52,428 nucleotides of DNA, from NCBI GenBank assembly GCA_943789375.1, contig CALSTX010000009.1, forward strand, positions 1 to 52,428, written 5' to 3'. The notes beneath the pieces are model-generated. The model made no database searches and was not told the DNA's origin. It saw only the letters and a program-made list of their open reading frames with translations. The DNA comes from an uncultured Opitutales bacterium. GTDB taxonomy: Bacteria; Verrucomicrobiota; Verrucomicrobiia; Opitutales; Seribacteraceae. How positions within the stretch are numbered: position 1 is the stretch's first letter; every line of letters starts with the position of its first letter. Positions 37,368 to 46,056 of this stretch are shown piece by piece. A program made the position numbers and the translations under genes.

Positions 37368-38771
37368 CTAAAATGACCGCCGGCAAACACTTGAGACCGA
37401 TTCCTGTTTTACAAAAGGAATTATTGGATTTTTCGTGTGCGAATCCTTCATGGCTGCACTCATTTTTTCCACCATCTCGGGATGCATTATTGCAATGTTA
37501 TTTTCTTCCCCAATGTCTTAGGATAAATCATACAACTCGATCGGTGAATTTGGATTCTTACGAACATGTAAACGAACCCCTTTCCATTTGCCCATTCGCA
37601 CAGCCTGCTCACCACCCATCTCATGGAATTCCCAGTAGAGATATTCCCTTTTTTTCTGCTCCGTCTTTTTACCCAAAAGTGTGGGAGCGAAGGATACACC
37701 ATCAATACCATCAGGTTTTTTGGTATCCGAAAGTTCGCAGAGAGTTGGTAATAAATCCCATCCAGCTGCGACATGGGCACTTATTGAACCAGGCTTAATT
37801 TTGCCAGGCCACCACGCCACAGTTGCCACGCGAATTCCTCCTTCGTAAAGATCACGCTTATATCCCTTAAGCGGTCCGTTGCTGTTAAAGAAATCTGGTT
37901 GATGCCCCCCCTCTTTGTGAGGACCATTATCGGAGGTAAGAATGACCAGAGTGTTATCAGCAATCTTTAATTCCTCAAGCAAGTCTATGATCCGCCCAAC
38001 ATTTTCATCCACATGCTTCATCATTGCAGCGAAAGCGGCAACGGGGTTATGAATCAAGGCACCGCCATATTTGCCCTGCATCTTTTCGAACTGAGGGAAC
38101 TTCTTCCTCCAAGGGGCAATCCGTTCTTCAGGCGACTGCATAGCGGCATGAGGAATGGTAAAGGGGACATAACAAAAAAACGGATTATCTTTGTTTTGGC
38201 GGATAAAACTCAAACACTCATCCGCAATCAAGTTATGCGAGTACTGCTTTCCCTTGAGGTCTACCTTCTCCCTGTCACTCCACACATGGGTTGGATAAAA
38301 ATTGTGCGACTGTCGCTGACAGTTCAGCCCGTAAAAACGGTCGAAGCCCTGATTAATAGGATCACCTTCTGAGCCAGGCGAACCCAAACCCCATTTTCCA
38401 AACATACCAGATACATAGCCCGAGGATTTAAGCACTTCAGGTATAATTTTTGCGTTGGATGGCAAAGGTTGCTGGCCTTCAGGTTTGATTTCCTTATTTC
38501 CGCGGATGAAACCGTGACCGGTATGGTGACCCGTCATTAAGCTCGAGCGGGAAGGAGCGCAAACCGTACTCGATGCATAAAAGTCAGTAAGTTTCATGCC
38601 TTCCTTTGCCATCCGGTCAACATTGGGGGTTGTAAATTTTTTCTACCCAAAGCAGGAAAAATCTCCATACCCGGCGTCATCTAACATGATGTAAATAAAA
38701 TTCGGTTTCTTTGCCTGGAGAAAACCGGCAGTAAATAAGCTAATAAGAGGGAAGATTTTGAGTAAATTCAT
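37368..38771 (-). pseudogene. Arylsulfatase with two in-frame nonsense codons
   Basis: One uninterrupted frame of 468 codons runs from the ATG at 38771 to the TAG at 37368-37370. It has a signal peptide, PNFIYIMLDDAGYGDFSCFG, the formylglycine motif CAPSR, FGKWGLG, VILTSDNGPH and the ending IELYDLS. It is broken by TAG at 38643-38645 (codon 43) and TAA at 37518-37520 (codon 418). The first probably replaced a Gln CAG and the second a Ser codon. Between them 374 codons stay open. There is no frameshift, so inactivation is recent. An internal restart at 38612 would lack the first metal-binding strand and signal peptide. Confidence 0.88.
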
Positions 38772-38935
38772 GATTATTTTAATAAAAAAAATATAAGAGA
38801 ATCAGTCTATCAAGTTCACGCTCTAATTGTAGATTACATTAAGAATATTTTTCCGAAGAGTCTTCTGCTTTTACACTGCATAGTCAGAGGAGTAAGGGTA
38901 GTAGTTTTCCCTCGCAGACTGCTCAATTTTTCTTT

Positions 38936-40003
38936 ATGAAAATAGATATGGACGACCTCAAAACCATTGTTGAACTCTCCCACGAATTTGGAACGCCAGA
39001 ATATGTAAAAGGTGGAGGGGGTAACACTTCCTTCAAGGATGAAACCACATTATGGGTCAAGCCATCGGGTACTACCCTCGCCGGTTTGCAGGAAGACACT
39101 TTCGTTACCTTAAATCGAAAGAAGGTAAACGGGCTTTACGCTGTGGAAACTCCAAATGACTCTCAGGCCCGGGAGGAGTTGGTAAAAAACTTTATGGGCG
39201 AAGCCGTACTCAACGACGCAGGTAGGCCATCAGTGGAAGCTCCATTACATAATATTCTTGAAACCAAGTTTGTTGTTCATACCCACGCGTTATTGGTAAA
39301 TGGTATGACCTGTGCCAAAGAAGGCGAAGCCGTTTGTAAACGACTTTTCCCTGATGCCTTATGGGTAGAATATATTGATGCCGGGTACACACTTTGTATG
39401 GTCTTGAAAGACCGTATTGATGCTTACAAAGCTGAATACAACCGAATTCCTCAAATAATTATGCTCAAGAATCACGGCATCTTCGTATCCGGTGATACTG
39501 CGGAGGAAATCCGTTCTCTATACACAAGTGTAATGGACCCACTCAGGGAAGAATATGAAAAACTAGGAATCAGCGAGGACCTCGGTATTATCGAGGGAAG
39601 CAAAAATCCTGCAATTGAATCTCAAATTAAGGAAATATTTGGGGAAGATGCCGCGTTTATTCAATCCTCTGGATTTTTCGGATGCGTACCCGGTCCGATC
39701 ACCCCCGACCATCTCGTTTATGCACGGGCCTTTCCCTTTTCCGATGAACTGACAAAAAAAAATGCCGTGGCCTACCGAGAAAAGCATGGATTTGCCCCCA
39801 AGGTGCTCATCCACGGTGACCGCGTTTATGGATTGGGTAAAACTCAGAAAAATGCCGGCCTTGCCCTACTCTTTGCCCAGGATGGTGCTCAGGTGCTTAA
39901 ACTCTCTCAAGCTTTTGGGAGCGTTGAATATATGACTGATCAAGCCCGGGAGTTTATTGAAAATTGGGAAGTTGAATCCTATCGAGAAAAAGTAGCTAGC
40001 TGA
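38936..40003 (+). CDS. Class II aldolase/adducin-family protein, RhaD N-terminal-like
   Basis: A 355-residue zinc aldolase without a signal peptide. It has the phosphate-binding GGGGNTSFKD (about 27-35), VKPSGTTLAGL, catalytic Glu in SVEAPLHN (about 100-106), zinc ligands His115 and His117 (VVHTHALL) and a further His in MLKNHGIFV. It resembles the aldolase half of the bifunctional rhamnulose-phosphate aldolase/dehydrogenase RhaD but lacks the C-terminal short-chain dehydrogenase. Cleavage of a deoxysugar phosphate such as rhamnulose- or fuculose-1-phosphate is inferred. The downstream sulfatase begins four bases after its stop, so the two are co-transcribed. Confidence 0.9.
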   Translation: MKIDMDDLKTIVELSHEFGTPEYVKGGGGNTSFKDETTLWVKPSGTTLAGLQEDTFVTLNRKKVNGLYAVETPNDSQAREELVKNFMGEAVLNDAGRPSVEAPLHNILETKFVVHTHALLVNGMTCAKEGEAVCKRLFPDALWVEYIDAGYTLCMVLKDRIDAYKAEYNRIPQIIMLKNHGIFVSGDTAEEIRSLYTSVMDPLREEYEKLGISEDLGIIEGSKNPAIESQIKEIFGEDAAFIQSSGFFGCVPGPITPDHLVYARAFPFSDELTKKNAVAYREKHGFAPKVLIHGDRVYGLGKTQKNAGLALLFAQDGAQVLKLSQAFGSVEYMTDQAREFIENWEVESYREKVAS

Positions 40004-40007
40004 TGCT

Positions 40008-41489
40008 ATGTTGCCATGGCTCTTTGCTCTTTTGTTTTCAGGCATTTGCCTGACCGCAAAGCAAAGACCTAATATCCTTTTTCTTTTCGCAGATGATCAA
40101 CGGGCGGATACGATTGCTGCACATGGAAACCCACATATTCAAACCCCAAACCTTGACCGTTTAGCGAGCACAGGGTTTAGCTTTCGAAAAAATTATTGTG
40201 CTGGTTCATTCAGCGGTGCTGTATGTGTAGCCAGCCGGGCTATGCTCATGACCGGGCAGCACTGGATGAACCTTCCCCGTGAAAAACCCCGCACCAACTG
40301 GGGAGCAAACCAAACGCTTCCTGCCTTGCTTAAATCAAGAGGGAACTACCAGCCTTTCATTATTGGTAAATGGCACAATGGAAAGAAAACCTTGGATCAA
40401 TCCTTCTCGAATGGTCGATCGGTGTACATGGGAGGTATGGCTGATCATACAAATTTTGAGGTACAGGATTTAACAAAAGGAAAATTAAGTACTAAACGAC
40501 ATGCCCCTGGATTTTCCAGCACTACATTTGCTGATGAAGCGATTTCCTTTATCCAAACCGCCGAAACGAAAAATCCATTTTTTCTTTATGTTTCCTTCAT
40601 GGCTCCGCATGACCCTCGCAACCCCCCTCAGAAATATCGTAAGATTTATTATTCAGACCGTCCTCCCCTACCCCCCAATTTTTTACCTCTACACCCCTTT
40701 CAAAATGCTCCGCAAGTGATATCTGGTCGAGATGAAAGCCTAGCTCCTTGGCCGCGGACGAAAAAAATGATCAGTGATCAACTTTGTGAATACTATGGAT
40801 TGGTGACACACTTGGATGAGCAGGTGGGTAGAATTCTCTATGCTCTTGAACAATCTGAGCATGCAAGAAATACCATTATTATCTTCACCGCGGATCATGG
40901 CCTGGCCATGGGAAGTCATGGTCTCCTGGGCAAGCAGAACTTGTATGAACAAAGTATGCAATGCCCGCTCATTTTTGCAGGGCCTGGCATACCTCAAGGG
41001 AAAGAAAGCAATGCCTTTACTTATGTGCACGACCTTTACGCCACACTTTGCGCCATGGCTCACCTTGAACCTGAGAACAAAATAGATTCATTGAATTTAA
41101 AGCCCATTATCGATGAAAAGGTCACCAGTATTAGAGAGTCCCTTTTCTTACCTTTTCAAGACAATCAGCGAACTGTAAATAATGGAAAATGGAAGCTGCA
41201 CCTTTACCCACAAGTTCATCACCAACTTCTTTTTGATTTGGAAATCGACCCCCATGAAATAAACGACTTATCAAATAATCCTAAATACACAGATCAAGTA
41301 AGAGAACTGACCGAACTGATGATTGCCTGGAGGAAATTACTTGGGGACCCCTTCCCTATTCACTCCGTGAATCCAGAACGGTTGGAACCAAACTTCGACA
41401 ACAGCAAGCGAATTCTTGATCGTTGGCAACCAATGTGGATTCAGCAAAAATATTTTAAAGGAAGAAAAAATCCTAATCATGGATTATAA
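40008..41489 (+). CDS. Sulfatase with CxAxR maturation motif
   Basis: A 493-residue exported sulfatase with a signal peptide (about 1-17). It has PNILFLFADDQRADT (first metal site), the maturation motif VCVASR (Cys73, Ala75, Arg77, that is CxAxR in place of the common CxPxR), IIGKWHNG, IIFTADHGLAMG and C-terminal LLFDLEIDPHEINDLS. CxAxR is tolerated by known formylglycine-generating systems, so activity is plausible. It is four bases downstream of the class II aldolase gene, which suggests release of a sulfated deoxysugar followed by its catabolism. That is inference. Confidence 0.93.
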   Translation: MLPWLFALLFSGICLTAKQRPNILFLFADDQRADTIAAHGNPHIQTPNLDRLASTGFSFRKNYCAGSFSGAVCVASRAMLMTGQHWMNLPREKPRTNWGANQTLPALLKSRGNYQPFIIGKWHNGKKTLDQSFSNGRSVYMGGMADHTNFEVQDLTKGKLSTKRHAPGFSSTTFADEAISFIQTAETKNPFFLYVSFMAPHDPRNPPQKYRKIYYSDRPPLPPNFLPLHPFQNAPQVISGRDESLAPWPRTKKMISDQLCEYYGLVTHLDEQVGRILYALEQSEHARNTIIIFTADHGLAMGSHGLLGKQNLYEQSMQCPLIFAGPGIPQGKESNAFTYVHDLYATLCAMAHLEPENKIDSLNLKPIIDEKVTSIRESLFLPFQDNQRTVNNGKWKLHLYPQVHHQLLFDLEIDPHEINDLSNNPKYTDQVRELTELMIAWRKLLGDPFPIHSVNPERLEPNFDNSKRILDRWQPMWIQQKYFKGRKNPNHGL

Positions 41490-41548
41490 ACCCCTAAGCT
41501 TCGTACCTGCATGGCTGACCAAGCAGCTTGGTGGGTGTCAAAAGCTAT

Positions 41549-42004
41549 CTATTCTAAAAGCTCAATCCCTTGATCAGTTATCTTGATCTTACCCTGTTTA
41601 TATAGACCACCAATTGCTTGCTTAAATACCTTCTTACTTACTTGAAATTCTCGTTTTATGTCTTCAGGTGAGCTTTTGTCCCCAAATGCAGACTTTCCTC
41701 CAACTGACTTAAGGTGGTCTAGAATTTGACTGAAAGTGGAATGTACATGCCGGCCCTTGTCCGGTTGTAGGGAAACGTCAATTCTACCATCTTCACGAAC
41801 ACCGGTAATGTATCCTTTTAGTTTTTGTCCTTCCTGATACTGATCGTAGACCTGATTGCTGTAAACTAACCCTGTATACTCATCGTTAATCGCCACCTTA
41901 AGCCCCAAATCGGTGAAGGCATATACCACAAGGTCAACTTCCTCCCATCGGGAAAATTCATCTGCATCAACATGCTCAATTAAATAATCATAATTATTTT
42001 TCAT
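41549..42004 (-). CDS. Short S1-domain/winged-helix RNA-binding protein (CvfB-like)
   Basis: A 151-residue protein with an S1/OB RNA-binding domain (about 25-85; LGLKVAINDEYTGLVYSNQV, GQKLKGYITGVREDGRIDVSLQ) followed by a winged helix (about 110-150; KREFQVSKKVFKQAIGGLYKQGKI). This is the C-terminal arrangement of CvfB/YitL, which normally has about 280 residues and several S1 domains. Here only the last S1 plus winged helix is present, with a clean ATG start. It may be a natural short form. A role in RNA binding or regulation is inferred. Confidence 0.82.
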   Translation of the reverse strand: MKNNYDYLIEHVDADEFSRWEEVDLVVYAFTDLGLKVAINDEYTGLVYSNQVYDQYQEGQKLKGYITGVREDGRIDVSLQPDKGRHVHSTFSQILDHLKSVGGKSAFGDKSSPEDIKREFQVSKKVFKQAIGGLYKQGKIKITDQGIELLE

Positions 42005-42503
42005 TTCTTATTATCTTTGCCTACTAGTTTGTTAAGAGTCGATATTTGCTAAAAAGACTGCTTTCAACAAGAAAAGATCACCCCGATCATTTTCTAAACC
42101 TGTGTTACCTTTGCTGTTGTTTATTATTTCACTTTGACAGGTCGCAGAGACCAAGACGATCTATAATTAAAAAAGCCAACAATGCCCAGAGGCATAGTCT
42201 CAAATTTTATATTCCGAAAATAATTCAAAGAACCATAATTGATGATGAACTCGGTCTGCTAAGTTCTTTTACACGAGTGGACTAGCTATTTCGACTAGGG
42301 TAATACCACCCAGAACTAACGGAATGTCAGGTTGTCACAGAAGTTAATTCCGGTAAGGAATGGCTAACAACTAGTATTAATTTTTCAACCAAGAAGCGTA
42401 AGTAGTTATAAATCCTAACAGTGACAATCAACCGAACGACCCAATATTCAAAAGCTTTGGATAGAACTACTACTTCCCCCGCAAAATCCTATGACTTTAT
42501 CAA
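42005..42503. other. Gap with no recognised gene
   Basis: About 500 bases between two minus-strand genes. A 79-codon plus-strand frame at 42046-42285 has skewed composition (Cys/Leu then Arg/Ile rich) and no family resemblance. No terminator with a T-tract was found. Confidence 0.5.
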
Positions 42504-42986
42504 TTATGTATGGTCGCAATCTGACTTTCGGCAAAGCCTGTAATTCCGATAATGAGCACTCGCTAAAAAGAGGCCACCAAGTGAGTTGAGGATAGTGGTG
42601 AGATTAAAAAAACTACCCGAACTTTTAAGAGTACAGGAGGTACAAATACCGTTGGCATCGAATGAATGACCCGTGTGAAATGAATACTGATAAATTGCTA
42701 TGAATAATATAAACGCTAAACCCGTTATACTCAGTCCCGCAACCACTTTATCCTTGTGTTTACGGCAACCCATAAACACAGCAATGGAAGTAGTGGGTAC
42801 AACTAAGAAGACCATCCACAAATGAAAATTTTCATGCACCCAGAAAGTGGTGGAGATAATGGGCAACAAAACAATAAGTACAGGCGTAAGCAGGCAGTGC
42901 ACAGCACAGACCACCGACATACTGATGGCGACAGAGTCAAGCCATCCGTGAGTGTGGCATTTTACTGTTTTGGGTGTGCTGTTCAT
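42504..42986 (-). CDS. MerC-domain membrane protein
   Basis: A 160-residue integral membrane protein of the MerC family. The N-terminal helix carries the signature WLDSVAISMSVVCAVHCLLTPVL, whose Cys-x-x-His-Cys is the proposed metal site, and three more hydrophobic helices follow (about 50-70, 80-100, 125-145). Extra Cys residues (NGICTSCT near 115, RLCRKSDCDH at the end) could bind metal. MerC proteins transport mercury in mer operons, but chromosomal homologues often occur with zinc-responsive genes. No mer genes are nearby. Its cargo is therefore uncertain. Confidence 0.9.
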   Translation of the reverse strand: MNSTPKTVKCHTHGWLDSVAISMSVVCAVHCLLTPVLIVLLPIISTTFWVHENFHLWMVFLVVPTTSIAVFMGCRKHKDKVVAGLSITGLAFILFIAIYQYSFHTGHSFDANGICTSCTLKSSGSFFNLTTILNSLGGLFLASAHYRNYRLCRKSDCDHT

Positions 42987-43104
42987 TGATGGAGGAAATT
43001 GAATATAACCACTTAGCTTATTCTGTAAATAGAGAATACCAAAGTAAGTGAGCTTTCGGATTTATTTCCCATGCCTATCAAAGTGCTCCCTCTGTCAATA
43101 ACTA

Positions 43105-43854
43105 TCAGTTTTGTGAAGGAAGAACATTTAGATTAACTTTCAGCCCATGTTTTTCCAACACGGGCTTGAGTGCCTTGGCCCAAACGAAATACCCCTGGGC
43201 ATTGAGATGTAACAAGTCCTTATTGTAGAGAGTTTTATTGAGTTGACCGCTTTCATTGGACAATAAGTGGGTAAGGTTAAGATGAGATAAATATTTGCCA
43301 TCTGCAAGTTTTGGCAACATGGCATTGACCGCTGTTACTCTGTCATTTTCAGGACCTGGTTTGCGTGGAAAAACAGAAAAAATTACCATCTTAGAATTCG
43401 GCAGGCGAGTTCGCACAGCAGTCACGATCGTTTTTATTCCGGAAACTATATCCTCTGGTTTATCTGCAGGATAAGCTTTTTTTGTATCATGCATATTATT
43501 GGTGCCTATCATCAGAGTCACAAGCTTGGGGGAAATCCCATCGAGTGCCCCATTCTCAATACGCCAGAGAACATTCTGCGTGCGATCTCCAGGGAATCCA
43601 AGATTCAGTAGGTTGCTTCCTCTGAAACAGTCTGGATATTTACTCCACGAATGAGTTATGGAATCACCAATCATAACCAAGTCGACTTTACCGTTTTTTG
43701 CCTCTCTGAGTTTTTCCTCAAACAGTTTCGGCATAAACTTTTTAAGGGTGGATGGGACTGGCATGATGGTTGAGGCTTGGCCACCAAACATTTCAACCGG
43801 GATACGGAGAGAGAATAATAACACCGCGAGAAGAGTAGGGCTTATTGTATTCAT
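43105..43854 (-). CDS. SGNH/GDSL hydrolase (PAF-acetylhydrolase-like)
   Basis: A 249-residue exported SGNH esterase with a signal peptide (about 1-25). It has block I MIGDSITHSW (Ser65), block II GFPGDRTQNVLWR, block III MIGTNNMHD and block V DLLHLNAQGY with the Asp/His pair. This is the plan of the platelet-activating-factor-acetylhydrolase/acetylxylan-esterase-like group, usually deacetylating sugars when secreted. It is transcribed alone, divergent from the flavoprotein gene at 44181. Confidence 0.92.
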   Translation of the reverse strand: MNTISPTLLAVLLFSLRIPVEMFGGQASTIMPVPSTLKKFMPKLFEEKLREAKNGKVDLVMIGDSITHSWSKYPDCFRGSNLLNLGFPGDRTQNVLWRIENGALDGISPKLVTLMIGTNNMHDTKKAYPADKPEDIVSGIKTIVTAVRTRLPNSKMVIFSVFPRKPGPENDRVTAVNAMLPKLADGKYLSHLNLTHLLSNESGQLNKTLYNKDLLHLNAQGYFVWAKALKPVLEKHGLKVNLNVLPSQN

Positions 43855-44180
43855 AATAATTTATTAGTAACAGAATTTGCAGAGCTTGCGAGATACAGTT
43901 TGGTGTGGCTTAACCATCTCAACTGAAAGCAGTTCCTTCACAAAGGAATTTTTTTGTTAAGTTTACAAACTTAATGGAGAAGTAGGGATAATGAATCTTT
44001 AATCCTTTTAAATCTACCACGATATACTACCTCAGCCTATGCCAGTTTTTATCCCCCTTTGTTTCTCATAAGTTTGGAACTGGATTTACTTTTACAGACA
44101 ACCAAGATTTCCTTGATTAGTTCAAGGATTTCTTATTTTAAACCATAAACATATAATAACTAATTTTCTCACCATAGATT
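43855..44180. other. Divergent intergenic region with an orphan hairpin
   Basis: These 326 bases separate the SGNH gene (-) from the flavoprotein gene (+). No coding sequence is visible. The only distinct element is the terminator-like hairpin at 43933-43955. Confidence 0.5.
43933..43955 (+). terminator. Orphan plus-strand intrinsic terminator
   Basis: TTCCTT (43933-43938) and AAGGAA (43943-43948) form a six-pair stem with a CACA loop, followed at once by seven T. It points rightward, yet no plus-strand gene lies before it. It could end a small RNA starting within 43855-43932 or act as an attenuator in a leader of the flavoprotein gene, whose start is 226 bases further on. Confidence 0.6.
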
Positions 44181-46049
44181 ATGAATGATATCTCAAAACG
44201 AAGATCATTTCTACGCGTTATAGGAGGTGCCAGCATCACCTCTTTCCTTTGCCCGAATTATGTAATCGGTGCCCGCCCCAGTTCGGCCCTGAGTCGTTCA
44301 GGCGTTTTGGTGGAAGCATCCACATTTAAAGATCCTGGAGGATGGGAACTCGATACCCAGCATTATTTGCAGATGGGAGGAAATTATTTACTCGCACATG
44401 GCATGGGTAAACCAGTGGCAGACGCCAAAACCCTCATTGATTTACCTTCCACAGGAACCTGGAATTTATGGGTCAGAAACCGTGACTGGTGCAAAGGAGA
44501 ATGGAAGTCGCCAGGCCGCTTTCAAGTTTTAGTGGATGGGATACCGACGACCAAAATATTCGGACAAGCAGACTCTTCATGGCACTGGGAATCAGGCGGA
44601 ACAATAAAAATCAAAAAAGCGGGAAAGGTGGAAGTTTCACTCCGTGACCTGACCGGTTTTGATGGCCGATGTGATGCTCTGTATTTCACCCAAGAATCCA
44701 ACCCCAATCTACCCACAGGTGAGCTCAAAGAATTGTCCGACTGGAAGGACGAACTTTCTGGGCGGGCCCAAGAAAAAATACCAGAGTCATCCTTTGATCT
44801 TGTTGTCGTCGGCGGGGGAATGTCTGGCTGTGGAGCTGCCCTTGCTGCTCGTGCTCAGGGACTACAAGTTGCCCTTATTCAAGATCGTCCCTTGTTTGGT
44901 GGTAATGCCAGTGAGGAAGTCAGGGTGCACTCTTTGGGTATCCACGGATACGGAACAGAAATATTAAAAAAAATTGATACCGCCCACTACCCAAACGGGA
45001 ATCATAAGGCAAAAATTGATCAGGCTAAAAGAGAGAAAACTATGGCGGGATCAGGGGTAGATTTATTCGCCCATCATCTGGCTTGTGGTCTGGAAAAAGA
45101 GGGAGATAAAATTATCAGTGTAGAGGCACGCGAAGCAAAGTCTGGAAGGATTCGGCGCTTCCGAGCTCCTGTCTTCATTGATGCAACTGGCGATGGTTGG
45201 CTAGGCTATTGGGCGGGGGCAGACTACCGCTATGGCCGAGAAGCAGCTTCTCAACATAACGAGGGCTGGGACAAGTACGGTGATCTGTGGAGTCCAAAAA
45301 AACCGGATAACCGGGTAATGGGCACAAGTGTGTTGTGGAACAGTGAACGTTCTAAACAAAAGCAGGAGTTCCCCAAAGTACCTTGGGCAATGCCGGTGGC
45401 TGGCACTAACGCATCAGTCGAAGGCGAATGGTATTGGGAATACTCCGAAAATCAATTAAACCAGATTGAGGATGCGGAAACCATTCGGGACCACATGCTG
45501 CGGGCGATTTTTGGCTCTTTTGCCAATGCCAAAAAAAACCCAAAGTATGCACCTTATCAGTTAAAGTGGGTAGCATACATCGGGGGCAAACGGGAATCAC
45601 GCCGATTAATGGGGGATCACATTTACGACATGCATGACGCTGTCGAGAGAAGAGAATTTCCCGACGCGGTGGTGGTTGAAAAAAGAGAGGTAGATGGTCA
45701 TTTCCAAAGAAAACTCAAAGGGGCCAAGCAAGATTTCCTATCTGCCGCTATGTTCCGTCATACTGGTGGACATTACTTTATACCTTTTCGAAGTTTGTAT
45801 TCGAGAAACCTCTCTAATTTAATGATGGCAGGTCGTTGCTTTAGCTGCACTCATGTTGGACTTTGCGGTCCCCGCGTAATGAATACTTGCGGCCAAATGG
45901 GAATTGCCACCGGGTTTGCAGCAAGTTTGTGTAAGAAGCACACCACTTCTCCGAGGCAGATAGGAAAAGCTCATATGCAGGAATTGAAAAAGTTGATTGG
46001 TTTTGATGGATCAAAGCCACTTGGAAACCCAAGCAAATCAGGCCACTAA
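44181..46049 (+). CDS. Tat-exported FAD-dependent oxidoreductase with N-terminal beta domain
   Basis: A 622-residue flavoprotein with a twin-arginine signal (SKRRSFLRVIGG, Arg7-Arg8), so it is exported folded with its cofactor. Residues of about 40-172 form a beta-rich, carbohydrate-binding-like domain (WNLWVRNRDWCKGEW, FQVLVDGIPTTKIFG). From about 203 an FAD_oxidored-type Rossmann fold begins (FDLVVVGGGMSGCGAALAAR, glycines at 211-216), then GGNASEEVRVH, FIDATGDGWLGYWAGADYR and a C-terminal CTHVGLCGPRVMNTCGQMG. Oxidation of a sugar-like substrate is inferred. The next gene begins seven bases after its stop and encodes a membrane redox-like partner. Confidence 0.92.
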   Translation: MNDISKRRSFLRVIGGASITSFLCPNYVIGARPSSALSRSGVLVEASTFKDPGGWELDTQHYLQMGGNYLLAHGMGKPVADAKTLIDLPSTGTWNLWVRNRDWCKGEWKSPGRFQVLVDGIPTTKIFGQADSSWHWESGGTIKIKKAGKVEVSLRDLTGFDGRCDALYFTQESNPNLPTGELKELSDWKDELSGRAQEKIPESSFDLVVVGGGMSGCGAALAARAQGLQVALIQDRPLFGGNASEEVRVHSLGIHGYGTEILKKIDTAHYPNGNHKAKIDQAKREKTMAGSGVDLFAHHLACGLEKEGDKIISVEAREAKSGRIRRFRAPVFIDATGDGWLGYWAGADYRYGREAASQHNEGWDKYGDLWSPKKPDNRVMGTSVLWNSERSKQKQEFPKVPWAMPVAGTNASVEGEWYWEYSENQLNQIEDAETIRDHMLRAIFGSFANAKKNPKYAPYQLKWVAYIGGKRESRRLMGDHIYDMHDAVERREFPDAVVVEKREVDGHFQRKLKGAKQDFLSAAMFRHTGGHYFIPFRSLYSRNLSNLMMAGRCFSCTHVGLCGPRVMNTCGQMGIATGFAASLCKKHTTSPRQIGKAHMQELKKLIGFDGSKPLGNPSKSGH

Positions 46050-46056
46050 TGGAAGC

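Noticed and set aside
36119..38771. Genetic-code change or programmed recoding to explain the broken genes
   Set aside because: TAA, TAG and TGA all end intact genes in the window (deaD, the FKBP gene and the PIG-L gene respectively), and no slippery site is evident at the frameshift.
41518..41532. Hairpin ACCAAG-CAG-CTTGGT between convergent genes
   Set aside because: No T-tract follows on either strand, so it is not a convincing terminator.
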